DNA from: JAXGPP01 sp964436865
GTDB lineage: Bacteria > Planctomycetota > Planctomycetia > Pirellulales > Thermoguttaceae
DNA: 27,607 nt
Direction of reading: 5' to 3'
Assembly (NCBI GenBank): GCA_964436865.1
Contig: CAYTFK010000056.1
Coordinates: 1 to 27,607 of the forward strand
Positions 7,728-16,155 of the stretch are shown piece after piece. The notes under the pieces are model-generated. The model ran no database searches. It saw nothing but the letters and a program-made list of their open reading frames with translations, and had not been told where the DNA came from. The first letter of the stretch is position 1. Every line of letters begins with the position of its first letter. The translations under genes and the position numbers were made by a program.

Positions 7728-8876
7728 CTACTTCACCTCCACCCACTTCTGCTGCTGGTGGCTCTGGAGAATCGCCTCGCAGAGGGCCACTTCGCGGTGA
7801 CCTTCGGCAAAGGTCGGGTACATCGGCTCGGCCTGAAAATCGCCGGCGGCGATGTACTGGTAGAACGAGCGGAAGCACTGCTTGAAGGCGTCGGGGAAAC
7901 CCTCGTTGTGGCCGCCCGGATAGTTGATGTACTGCCGCGCCAGATCGCCGACCAGCGACGGATCGCGGGTCAGCACTTCGTTGGGCCGCTCGCGGTGGCC
8001 GATCCACAGTTCATTGGGCTTTTCACTATCCCAGTAGAACGCGCACTTCGAGCCGGCGATCTCATACCGCAGGCAGTTCTTGCGGCCGGCGGTCACCTGG
8101 GAGACATTGAGGCTGCCGCGCGCCCCGCCGCGGAAACGGAAGAGTATGCAGGCGTAATCCTCAGTGGTGATATTGACGGCCTCGGTCTCGACTTGCTGGC
8201 CCATCTTGCCGGTGAATGTCTCCACTTCTCCCTTGGGCCGCTTGCGGACCGGGTGGACCGTGGCCAGATCGGCCAGCAACGCCTCGACCTCCAGGCCCGT
8301 GATCGAGAGCACCAGGTCCATCCAGTGGGTGCCGATGTCGGCCACCGCCCGCAGCGCGCCTCCCTGCTCGGCCAGCACGCGCCAGTTGTAATCGGTGTCA
8401 TAGAACAGCCAGTCCTGGACATAGCTGCCGTTGATCGCGTAGACCTTGCCCAGATCGCCGCGGCGGGCCAGCTCACGGGCGTGGAGGTTGAGCGGGTAGA
8501 AGCGGAGGTTGTAGCAGACACCCGCCGCCTGTTTCTTCGACTTGGCCAGCGCGACCAGCTCGGCCGACTCCTTGGCGTTCATCGCCAGGGGCTTCTCGCA
8601 CATCACGTGCTTGCCGGCCTCCAGAGCCCGCTTCGAGAACTCGTAGTGCAATACGTTGGGCACGGCGAGGTGAACCGATTGAACGTCCTTGTCGGCAAGC
8701 ACTTCGTCGAAACTGTGGTAGGCCTTGGGAAGGCCGAGCTTCTGGCAGGCCGACTGCGATTCCTTGTCGTCGCAGCCGAGAATACCGGTCACCTGCACGC
8801 CCAACCGCCGCAGTGCTTCCACGTGCACGGGTCCGATGAAACCGGCGCCGACGACCGCCGCTTTGATGTGGTTCAT
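7728..8876 (-). CDS. cytoplasmic Gfo/Idh/MocA family dehydrogenase
   Basis: A 382-residue NAD(P)-dependent dehydrogenase without a signal peptide, unlike the other two members in the window. The Rossmann motif GAGFIG is at residues 10-15, the family EKP motif at 94-96 (VMCEKPLAM), and the likely substrate-binding strand carries ADIGTHWMDLVL. These enzymes oxidise or reduce sugars, inositols or glycosides, often forming 3-keto sugars. The start at 8876 has AGGAG 6 nt upstream. It sits between a sulfatase gene (62 bases upstream) and the TIM-barrel isomerase/epimerase (64 bases downstream), all on the minus strand, suggesting a transcript for uptake and processing of a desulfated sugar. Specificity is inferred only at family level. 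Confidence 0.93.
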   Translation of the reverse strand: MNHIKAAVVGAGFIGPVHVEALRRLGVQVTGILGCDDKESQSACQKLGLPKAYHSFDEVLADKDVQSVHLAVPNVLHYEFSKRALEAGKHVMCEKPLAMNAKESAELVALAKSKKQAAGVCYNLRFYPLNLHARELARRGDLGKVYAINGSYVQDWLFYDTDYNWRVLAEQGGALRAVADIGTHWMDLVLSITGLEVEALLADLATVHPVRKRPKGEVETFTGKMGQQVETEAVNITTEDYACILFRFRGGARGSLNVSQVTAGRKNCLRYEIAGSKCAFYWDSEKPNELWIGHRERPNEVLTRDPSLVGDLARQYINYPGGHNEGFPDAFKQCFRSFYQYIAAGDFQAEPMYPTFAEGHREVALCEAILQSHQQQKWVEVK

Positions 8877-8938
8877 ACGCTTCTCCTGTTGAGTGGGACT
8901 GGTTTTCGTAGATGTATCGCCGTGGCCGATGTGCCGGA

Positions 8939-10546
8939 CTATCCCCTCACCGCCGGACGCTCTGCCGCGGGCCTCTGCGCCCTGGGACGCTGGCCGGCAG
9001 GACGCTGCCCAGCCGGTTGGGGGCGGCGAAGGATTGTCTCAGGCGGATCCGGATCCGGTACCTTGAGTCCTTGACGCAGCCGGGAGAGTTCCGTTTCAAG
9101 CTCCTGCTGGACCGGAGCGTACTCAGCCTGCCCATAGACGCTCTTCAGTTCCAGCGGGTCTTCCTTCAGGTCGAACAACTCCCAGTAGTTGAATTCCGGC
9201 TCGTAAAAACGGACCAGCTTGTAGCGGTCGGTCACCACGCCGTAATGCCGGGCGACGCTGTGCACCGCCGGGTGTTCGTAGTAGTGGTAGTAGAAGCTCT
9301 TCCGCCAGTCGGCGGGCGTCTGGCCGCGGAGGATCGGCACGAAGCTGCGGCCCTGCATCTCCGCGGGCACCGCGGCGCCGGCGGCCTCGAGCATCGTCGG
9401 AGCGAAGTCGATGTTGGAGACAAGTTGGGCGTTGACCGTACCCGGTTTGAGCACGCCCGGCCAGCGGACCAGCAGCGGGGTGCGGAGCGATTCCTCGAAG
9501 ATCCACCGCTTGTCGAACCAGCCGTGCTCGCCCAGGTAGAAGCCCTGATCGGCCGCGTAGATGACCACCGTATTGTCGGCGAGCCCTTCATCGTCGAGAT
9601 ACTTGAGCAGCCGGCCGACGCTCTCGTCAACCGATTTGATGCACCCCAGATAGTCGTGCATGTAGCGGTTGTATTTCCAGCGGACGAGCGCTTCGCCCTC
9701 CAGGCCTGCTTGGCGGAACGCCTTGTTGCGGGGCTCATAGTAGGCGTTCCAGGCCTCGAGTTGATCGGGATCAAGCCCCGGGGGCGGGACCAGCTTAAGG
9801 TCGCGGTCGGTCATCGTCTTGGCGATGGTCATATCCTGCTCACGTTCCGCCTTGCCGCGGCCCGAGTAATCGTCGAACAAGGTCGGCGGCGGCGGGTACT
9901 CGCGGTCGCCATCATGGCCGAGATATTTCAGGTTCGGGTTCCACTCGCGGTGCGGAGCCTTGTGCTGGCTCATGAGCAGGAAGGGCTTCGATTTGTCGCG
10001 TTTCTCGAGCCACGCCAGCGACAGATCGGTGATGATGTCGGTCGTATAACCCTGGTGCTTCACCCGCTCGCCGCCGCGGATCATCGGCGGATTGTAGTAG
10101 ACTCCCTGGCCGGGCAGGATTTCCCAGTAGTCGAAACCCGTGGGATCGCTCACGAGGTGCCACTTGCCGACGATCGCCGTCTGGTAGCCGTGGGCTTTCA
10201 GCAGCTTTGGAAGCGTGGTCTGCGAGCCATCGAAGCGGCTGTTGCTGTTGTTGTAGAAGCCATTGGCGTGGCTGTACTTGCCAGTGAGCACACTGGCGCG
10301 GCTGGGACCGCAGATCGAATTGGGCACGACGCAGCGGTCGAACCTGGCCCCCTCGCGGGCGATGCGGTCGATGTTGGGGGTGTCGACGAGTTTCCTCGGG
10401 TCGCCGTAGGCGCTGATCGCCTGGTAGGCATGGTCGTCGGAGAAAATGAACACGAAGTTAGGCGGTCCCTCGGCGGCCAATCCGGGTGTCAATCGCGGTG
10501 CGACTGCCGCCGCCACGAGGGTGAGGATTACGAACAGGCGATTCAT
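8939..10546 (-). CDS. secreted type I sulfatase (CGPSR)
   Basis: A 535-residue formylglycine-dependent sulfatase. The signal peptide covers roughly residues 1-25 and is followed by the metal-site strand NFVFIFSDDHAYQ (Asp37-Asp38). The catalytic motif CGPSRASVLTG has the Cys to be converted to formylglycine at residue 79. GKWHL and the strand VVIYAADQGFYLGEHGW supply further active-site residues. The C-terminus ends in an unusual Gln/Arg/Pro/Ala-rich tail with repeated QRPA-like units. The start at 10546 was preferred over an in-frame ATG at 10777 because GGAGG lies 9 nt before it and the signal peptide starts there. The target is probably a sulfated glycan; the subfamily cannot be fixed by eye. 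It needs a sulfatase-maturing enzyme, which the window does not contain. Confidence 0.94.
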   Translation of the reverse strand: MNRLFVILTLVAAAVAPRLTPGLAAEGPPNFVFIFSDDHAYQAISAYGDPRKLVDTPNIDRIAREGARFDRCVVPNSICGPSRASVLTGKYSHANGFYNNSNSRFDGSQTTLPKLLKAHGYQTAIVGKWHLVSDPTGFDYWEILPGQGVYYNPPMIRGGERVKHQGYTTDIITDLSLAWLEKRDKSKPFLLMSQHKAPHREWNPNLKYLGHDGDREYPPPPTLFDDYSGRGKAEREQDMTIAKTMTDRDLKLVPPPGLDPDQLEAWNAYYEPRNKAFRQAGLEGEALVRWKYNRYMHDYLGCIKSVDESVGRLLKYLDDEGLADNTVVIYAADQGFYLGEHGWFDKRWIFEESLRTPLLVRWPGVLKPGTVNAQLVSNIDFAPTMLEAAGAAVPAEMQGRSFVPILRGQTPADWRKSFYYHYYEHPAVHSVARHYGVVTDRYKLVRFYEPEFNYWELFDLKEDPLELKSVYGQAEYAPVQQELETELSRLRQGLKVPDPDPPETILRRPQPAGQRPAGQRPRAQRPAAERPAVRG

Positions 10547-10612
10547 CCGTCTTAGCCTCCACAGTTGAGCGCAAGGGGCGACTGAAGCGCGGGCCGGACT
10601 ATCAGAAGCAAC

Positions 10613-10634
10613 AGGGGGCCGGCGCCAGCCCCCT
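10613..10634. repeat. GC-rich palindrome in divergent spacer
   Basis: AGGGGGC (10613-10619) and GCCCCCT (10628-10634) form a perfect 7-bp inverted repeat around an 8-base loop that itself contains GGCGCC. It lies in the 229-base spacer between the divergent sulfatase and xylose-isomerase-like genes. It could be an operator, but the sequence resembles dispersed planctomycete intergenic repeats. Nothing else in the spacer stands out apart from the two ribosome sites. Confidence 0.4.
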
Positions 10635-10775
10635 ATTGTGCACAGAGGCGGAGCGACGATCAACCGGTGTGGAGGCGTCGCCGCCGGGGGGCCTCTCCCT
10701 TGAAAAGGGCGGCTCCCGCGCCGATAATCGCCGTCTGTCTTGCTCAAGCAACAGGCGCAACTTGGGGGATCGATC

Positions 10776-11804
10776 ATGGCGGACTACCGTTTTTCGTTCG
10801 GGCCGTGGAACATTCACGAGGGAGCGGACCCCTTCGGACCCGTGGTGCGGGCGAGTATCGCCTTCGCCAAGAAGCTCAAGATGTACAAGCAACTCGGCTT
10901 CGATGGCGTGCAGTTCCACGACGACGACGCGGTGCCGGAGATGGAGAAGCTGAAGCCGGCCGAGATCGTCAAGCAGGCCGCCAAGGTGAAGCGGACCCTC
11001 GACGGCGAAGGGTTGGTGGCCGAATTCGTCGCTCCCCGGTTGTGGGAGAGCCCGAAGGGGGTCGACGGCGGCTTCACCAGCAACGATCCCAAGTGCCGCA
11101 AGTGGGCCGTCGAGCGGACCAAACGGGCGGTCGACATCGCTAAGGCCCTGGACACGAACCTCATGGTCTGGTGGCTGGCCCGCGAGGGGAGCTATATTCG
11201 CGAATCGAAGAACGCCATCGATGCCCACAAGCATCTGCTCGACGCCCTGAACCAGACGCTGGAATACGATCCCGAGATCACGATCGCCATCGAGCCGAAA
11301 CCCAACGAGCCGATGGACCACGCCTACATCCCCACCATCGGCCATGCCCTGGCGATCGCCTCGCAGACGGTCGATCCCCAGCGGGTCGGCGGGTTGATCG
11401 AGACGGCCCACGCGATCCTCGCCGGGCTCGATCCGTCGGACGAGATGGCGTTTGCCCTCTCCATGGGCAAGCTATGGAGCGTGCACTTGAACGACCAGAA
11501 CGGACTGAAGTTCGACCAGGACAAGAGCTTCGGATCGGCGAACCTGCGCAGCGCGTTCAACCAGGTCCGCGTGCTCGAGTTGGCCGGCTACCCGGCGACG
11601 GGCCGCTTCGTCGGGCTCGACGTGAAGGTGATGCGAAGCCAGAAGGCCGAAGGTGCGACGAGACATCTCTCCAACAGCCGCACGGTCTTCCTGAAGCTGG
11701 TGGAGAAGGTTCGCACGTTCCCCAAGGACGTGCAGGAGAAGTGCATCGCCGCCCGCGATTACGAGGCCCTCGACCTCGCCGTCCTCGAGCACCTGATGGG
11801 CTGA
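10776..11804 (+). CDS. class I xylose-isomerase-like sugar isomerase
   Basis: A 342-residue TIM-barrel aldose/ketose isomerase closely patterned on class I (Streptomyces-type) xylose isomerase. Compared with the remembered Streptomyces enzyme: His48/Asp51 (FHDDD) match His54/Asp57; VWWLAREG matches the Trp137 strand; Glu173/Lys175 (IEPKPNEP) match Glu181/Lys183; Glu209/His212 (IETAH) match Glu217/His220; Asp247/Asp249 (KFDQD) match Asp255/Asp257; the Asp in GLDVKV matches Asp287. The odd point is His237 where the metal-1 ligand Asp245 is expected (WSVHLNDQ). The protein is about 45 residues shorter than usual, mostly at the C-terminal arm. The start at 10776 is supported by GGGGGA 6 nt upstream. 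It is cytoplasmic and probably isomerises a pentose or hexose released by the neighbouring glycosidases; xylose itself is unproven. Confidence 0.9.
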   Translation: MADYRFSFGPWNIHEGADPFGPVVRASIAFAKKLKMYKQLGFDGVQFHDDDAVPEMEKLKPAEIVKQAAKVKRTLDGEGLVAEFVAPRLWESPKGVDGGFTSNDPKCRKWAVERTKRAVDIAKALDTNLMVWWLAREGSYIRESKNAIDAHKHLLDALNQTLEYDPEITIAIEPKPNEPMDHAYIPTIGHALAIASQTVDPQRVGGLIETAHAILAGLDPSDEMAFALSMGKLWSVHLNDQNGLKFDQDKSFGSANLRSAFNQVRVLELAGYPATGRFVGLDVKVMRSQKAEGATRHLSNSRTVFLKLVEKVRTFPKDVQEKCIAARDYEALDLAVLEHLMG

Positions 11805-11827
11805 CGGTGAGCAGTCAATGACAGGCA

Positions 11828-11868
11828 CCAATGACCAATGAGGCACGCTGCCCGCCATTGGTCATTGG
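11828..11868. terminator. 13-bp perfect inverted repeat between convergent genes
   Basis: CCAATGACCAATG (11828-11840) pairs perfectly with CATTGGTCATTGG (11856-11868) around a 15-base loop. It lies between the stop of the isomerase gene (plus) and the end of the esterase gene (minus), overlapping the esterase stop codon and its last codons. Position and stem suggest a bidirectional terminator or 3'-end stabiliser, though no T-run follows. The CAATGAC/GTCATTG wording is one I recall as a dispersed intergenic repeat in planctomycetes. Confidence 0.55.
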
Positions 11869-13481
11869 CGCTTCAATCCCGCGTGGCCGCCGAGGGCCGC
11901 GTCCACGGCCGGGTATGCCTTTTCGCCGTGCCACTCGTGGCCGGCGGGCCAGATGTCCTGCACAACGGCGTCGGCGGCGCCAAGTACGCGATAGCCGTTT
12001 TGAATCCGCTCAAAACCCTGCCGCGTGTAGCGGATCGGGAAACAGCCATCCAGTTCGGCGCTTTCGAAGACCACCGGCCGCGGCGCGATTACGAGATGCA
12101 CCTCGCAGATGTCCATCAGGTCGACGAGACCGGGCAACTGCCAGCACGGGCAATTGGGCACAGAAAACACCCCTTCGGTAGTGCACATCCAACCGCTCAC
12201 CACGGCAACCTTCAGCCGCGGATCGCAGGCTGCGATCCACATCGTCCACTCGCCCCCCATCGACAGCCCCGCCACGCCGATCCGCTCCGGATCCACCTCC
12301 GGCCTCATGGCGAGTGCGTCCACACAGCGGAATAGATCCCAGAGTGCCGTGGCCGCATAAGGGCGATGAGACTGGGACGGCGCCAGCACCACGTAACCGC
12401 CGCGGGCAAATCGGTCGGCCATCCCGCGGTAGGCTCCTCCAGCGTCGAAAACGTCGGCGGCGTTGCCCCCGTGGCCGTGCAGGGCGAGCATGGCGGGAAA
12501 TGGGCCTTTGCCCGGCGGCACCGCCAGCAGTCCGGCTCGCCGTTGGCCGTCATTGCCGCGGAACGAAATTGTGTGAAGCCGGTACCCGTGCCGGTCCTCG
12601 GTCGCTTCAACGTTGAAGTTGAGCGGCACCTCGTCCAAGCCGCGGCGGGGCTCCTGCCGGGCTACCAGTTCCATAAGGCGGGAACGGGCCTCCTGCTGCC
12701 AAGCGAGCGCCTCGGCCGCCGTCACGGCAGTAAAGGGCAGTACATAGCGGTCGGGCGGGCCTGGCGGCTTGATCTCGGGAAGCGGCTCCCTGGCTTGAAC
12801 GAATGCGCTGGGCGCAAGCGCCTCGCCGGAGATCCGCACTTCGTCGAGATGGCCGTGAAATGACCTTGCCTCGCCCGCGTAACAGGCCGCGCCGCCGATC
12901 AGCAGCCCCGTCGACGCCGCCTTGTGGATCCCAGCCACCGGCCGCGCGAGCGACGCCGCTTCATGGCCGTTGACGTAGATCGTGCTCTTACCCTGGCGAC
13001 TTACTGCGGCGACGTGATACCAGCGCCCCGTCGTGATCATGCCCGGTGGGGTCGTGAGCACGTTGCCCGGATAGAAGCGGCCGTCGGGCGACACGTCGAA
13101 ACGGATGGCTCCGTCGGATCGGATCATCAGCGCCCAGGCTCGGTTGTCATCCGCTTCATTCCAGCATGAAGCAATGGCGGCGTAATCGTCGAGCGCAGCA
13201 ACACGCAAGAAGCACTCGACGGTAAACTCGTCGCTCTCCAGCCGCACTTGGGGACTGTGGCTGATCCAGCTTCCGGGTTCGCCGTCGAAGAATGCCGACT
13301 GGCGGCTGGGGCCCTGACTCTCGGCCAAGACGACGACGGCCTCCGAAAAGCTTACGCCTCCTTCGCGCTCGCCTACGAGGCTTCCTTCGAACCGCTCGTG
13401 AACCAGTGGTTCGGCGGCAAAAAGTGTCTGACCGACGGCCATCCAAGCGAGGATCACCAGATAGCGAAAAACGGCGTTCAC
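11862..13481 (-). CDS. secreted LamG/alpha-beta hydrolase esterase
   Basis: A 539-residue secreted protein. Residues 1-22 are a signal peptide. Residues about 60-230 are a LamG/concanavalin-like module (FTVECFLRV, GRWYHVAAV, STIYVNGHEAA, FHGHLDEVRI). Residues about 290-535 are an alpha/beta hydrolase with oxyanion HGHGG (335-339), nucleophile Ser407 in GLSMGG, probable acid Asp478 and His515 or 518 in GHEWHG, resembling acetyl-xylan-esterase-like hydrolases (abhydrolase_7 type). It probably removes acyl groups from a polysaccharide bound through the LamG module. The GTG at 13481 was chosen: it begins 4 bases after the stop of the beta-helix gene and starts the signal peptide, although no clear ribosome site is seen, so translational coupling is likely. 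Longer in-frame starts would place junk before the signal peptide. Confidence 0.87.
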   Translation of the reverse strand: MNAVFRYLVILAWMAVGQTLFAAEPLVHERFEGSLVGEREGGVSFSEAVVVLAESQGPSRQSAFFDGEPGSWISHSPQVRLESDEFTVECFLRVAALDDYAAIASCWNEADDNRAWALMIRSDGAIRFDVSPDGRFYPGNVLTTPPGMITTGRWYHVAAVSRQGKSTIYVNGHEAASLARPVAGIHKAASTGLLIGGAACYAGEARSFHGHLDEVRISGEALAPSAFVQAREPLPEIKPPGPPDRYVLPFTAVTAAEALAWQQEARSRLMELVARQEPRRGLDEVPLNFNVEATEDRHGYRLHTISFRGNDGQRRAGLLAVPPGKGPFPAMLALHGHGGNAADVFDAGGAYRGMADRFARGGYVVLAPSQSHRPYAATALWDLFRCVDALAMRPEVDPERIGVAGLSMGGEWTMWIAACDPRLKVAVVSGWMCTTEGVFSVPNCPCWQLPGLVDLMDICEVHLVIAPRPVVFESAELDGCFPIRYTRQGFERIQNGYRVLGAADAVVQDIWPAGHEWHGEKAYPAVDAALGGHAGLKRQ

Positions 13482-13485
13482 TTCA

Positions 13486-16155
13486 TCAGGGCCCGAGCAT
13501 GAAGTTGTCGAGATAGAAGGAAACGGTCTCCGTTGCCAGGCTTGTGAAACCAACCCAGGTGAGTTTCTTGAACTCGCTGCGGGCGAACGGCAGGTCGCGA
13601 AACACCCGCGGAGCTTGCCCGGGGAGGGTCACCCGCAAAGCCCACGTTTTCTGCCCCGGGCTGTCGAGCGAGGCAGCGATCTCGAACCGGATCCACTCGC
13701 CGGCCGGCAGTTCAAGGCCGCGACCCTTGCCCAACTCGAGCTTGCCGCCGCGGATGGCGAATTGCGGCCCGGTATGGTAGTCGCCCTGGCTCCAGTCGCG
13801 CCACTCGAACTGCACGATCGCTCCCGGCTCGAACCGCAGATCGAATGCGTTCCGCACGCGGCCGGCTTCGTAGCCCATGTCGCGATAGACGTAGTGCGGG
13901 TTGTAGACCTGGGCCAGTCCAGGCGCATCGGTAATCTCGAGGCTCTGCTTGCCTCCGGCGGCCACGTCGGCAGTGACGGCGATCGCGTCGCCCTTCCCTT
14001 CGACATGGATCTCCGCTCCGGCTGGCGGCTTTCCCGGCTGCTGATCCTCGAAGTCGTCGAGCAAGGTGAGCGGCGGCGGGTCGGGCACAACCTCCAGCGG
14101 CGGATAGCTCACCTCATTCGCCTTCTTCACCCAAGCTTCATCGCCATAAACGCCTGCTTCCGCATAGTCGAACGGCTTGAAACCGAGCTTCACCGCCGGT
14201 GAATCCGACGCGACATGAAAGTCTCCTTGTTTGGGCGCAGCGAGTCTCGGGTCGGCAACGATCGAGCCCTCCTCATGCCCCTTGGCCTGCCATTCGGCCA
14301 GCGAGTGGCCGACAAACTCGACTGGCTCTCCCTTCGCCTGCCAGTAACAGTTGTTGCGGCTGATGTGCTTCACCCGATCCCACGGTCCGGCCAGCAGGAG
14401 GCCCTCGTCCCAGTAGACGATGTTGTTCTCAAACGTGAACGACAGGTGTTCCTCAACCCGTGTGGCCTGAATCTGGTGCAGCTTGCTGAAAGCGAGGATA
14501 TTGTTGCGGACAACGTTCTCCTTGCCATAGTGCTGGTGGAAGCCGCCGGTCTTCACGTTGTAGACGAGGTTGTTTTCGAACAGGATGCCGGTGCTTCCTT
14601 CGTCGGTATACAGGCCCCAACCGCCGTACGAGTAGGCATAGATGTCATGGAAGACGTTGCCGCGGACCACGCTGCCTTCCGAGGGGCCGAGCGTGTAGAT
14701 GCCGCCCATATCGCTGAGCACTCCCCAGCCGAGATGGTGGGCGTGGTTGAAGGCGATCGTGTTCCGCTTCGCCAGTCCCTGGCTGTAGCCCCAGGTCCAG
14801 CCGGCGGAGATGCCCGTGTAGTAGAGGTCGGCGATCTCGTTGTGGGTCACCTTGTTGTCGCCGCTCTGGCCGATCCAGACTCCAACGGCGCAAGGGAAGA
14901 TGCGTCCGCCGTGGCGGATGATGTTGTTGTCGATCGTGATGTGGCTCGTCCGCTCGGCCTCATTGGCAGCGATACGAGCTTCGCCCACGCGTACGCCGCC
15001 GGCGCCGAAGTCGTGCAGGCAGCTGCGGCTGAGCGTGCAATCGCGGCACCCCTTGCGGAACCAGACGACGTAGGTGCCGACGTGGCCGATCTCGCAGTCC
15101 TCGATCGCCACCTGCCGCGCGCCGTCGGCCATCACCACCGCCTCGATCGGCGACGCCGCCTGCGCGGGCTCGAAGCCACCGGGTGGCGTGACCCACTGTC
15201 CATGCTCGAAAGTCAGCCCTTTGAACGCGACATGCTCGACGAACTTGCCGGCCGCGGCGTCTCCCTCGATCACGAGGAACTTCTCCGCGACCGGGGCGAC
15301 CACGGTGGCTTTTGCCATGTCTTCGCCCGGCAGCGGCTTGTAGTACAGCATGCCGTCGCGGGCCAAGAACCACTCGCCCGGAGCGTCGAGCGCCGCCAGG
15401 TAGTTTTCCAGGTGGAAATGGGCGTTGCGCCGCCAGGGGTTCCAGGGCTTCATCCCCTCGCCGCTGGTGACGAACGTCGACTGCGCGGCGTCGACCGAGT
15501 CAATGAACCGCCGCGTGTTGTCCCAGTTATGGTAGACGACGAGGTTCACGTCGCGCAGTTGCTCGGGCGTGAGCTGCGCCAGGCTCTGCTGGAAATCTTC
15601 GGCGCGCATCCGCACCGTCTGCCGCGCCTGCTTCGCTTTGCCTCGCGGATTCGGCTCCAGGACGGTCTCACGGATGTCCTGGATGTGGAAGTAGAACTTG
15701 TTCGGCGTGCGCGCCCGGACGGCGCGCCGTCCGTCGACGAACAGTTGTTCGAAATACCACTTCCCCGCGGCGACGTCGGGGACTTGGGTCTTCCACAGAC
15801 CGTTTTCGGCCGGTTGCCAGCCGCCGATCACCCGGCCGCCGGTGAAAACCGGGCGTGCGCCGGCAGCAGCCTCGTACGAGACCAGTGCCTGTTCGGTCCC
15901 GCTGTCTTCCGACGAGAGAACGAGCGGTTCGGTGATCGCATAGGTGCCTGCGGCGACGACGACCCGGACCGGTTCAGCCAGCGGGCCCTTGGCCTTCAGC
16001 GCCCGCACCGCGTCGCGTGCTCCGGCGAGCGTCGCCAGCGGGCGCTGGGCGGTTCCGGGATTGGCATCGTTGCCGCCGGGAGCGACATGAAACTCGGCCG
16101 CCGAAGCGGCAAGGGCGGAACACAGGACCGCAGCAAACACGGTGGCTTTCATCAT
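13486..16155 (-). CDS. secreted GH141-like right-handed beta-helix glycosidase
   Basis: An 889-residue secreted protein. A signal peptide (about residues 1-19) leads straight into EFHVAPGGNDANPGT, the usual opening of pectate-lyase-like beta-helix enzymes. The middle carries many Asn-rich helix turns (ITIDNNIIRHGG, NTIAFNHAHHLG, VVRGNVFHDIYAY, ILFENNLVYNV, VVRNNILAF) together with MGGIYTLG and GGWGLYTDEGST, a pattern I associate with GH141 proteins (known as fucosidase/xylanase activities). From about residue 700 there is an extra beta-sandwich domain (TLLDDFEDQQPG... FYLDNFMLGP) likely to bind sugar. The start codon overlaps the stop of the GH5-like gene (TGATG), so translation is coupled. 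The GH141 label is from pattern memory; activity could be on fucosides, xylan or pectin side chains. Confidence 0.82.
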   Translation of the reverse strand: MMKATVFAAVLCSALAASAAEFHVAPGGNDANPGTAQRPLATLAGARDAVRALKAKGPLAEPVRVVVAAGTYAITEPLVLSSEDSGTEQALVSYEAAAGARPVFTGGRVIGGWQPAENGLWKTQVPDVAAGKWYFEQLFVDGRRAVRARTPNKFYFHIQDIRETVLEPNPRGKAKQARQTVRMRAEDFQQSLAQLTPEQLRDVNLVVYHNWDNTRRFIDSVDAAQSTFVTSGEGMKPWNPWRRNAHFHLENYLAALDAPGEWFLARDGMLYYKPLPGEDMAKATVVAPVAEKFLVIEGDAAAGKFVEHVAFKGLTFEHGQWVTPPGGFEPAQAASPIEAVVMADGARQVAIEDCEIGHVGTYVVWFRKGCRDCTLSRSCLHDFGAGGVRVGEARIAANEAERTSHITIDNNIIRHGGRIFPCAVGVWIGQSGDNKVTHNEIADLYYTGISAGWTWGYSQGLAKRNTIAFNHAHHLGWGVLSDMGGIYTLGPSEGSVVRGNVFHDIYAYSYGGWGLYTDEGSTGILFENNLVYNVKTGGFHQHYGKENVVRNNILAFSKLHQIQATRVEEHLSFTFENNIVYWDEGLLLAGPWDRVKHISRNNCYWQAKGEPVEFVGHSLAEWQAKGHEEGSIVADPRLAAPKQGDFHVASDSPAVKLGFKPFDYAEAGVYGDEAWVKKANEVSYPPLEVVPDPPPLTLLDDFEDQQPGKPPAGAEIHVEGKGDAIAVTADVAAGGKQSLEITDAPGLAQVYNPHYVYRDMGYEAGRVRNAFDLRFEPGAIVQFEWRDWSQGDYHTGPQFAIRGGKLELGKGRGLELPAGEWIRFEIAASLDSPGQKTWALRVTLPGQAPRVFRDLPFARSEFKKLTWVGFTSLATETVSFYLDNFMLGP

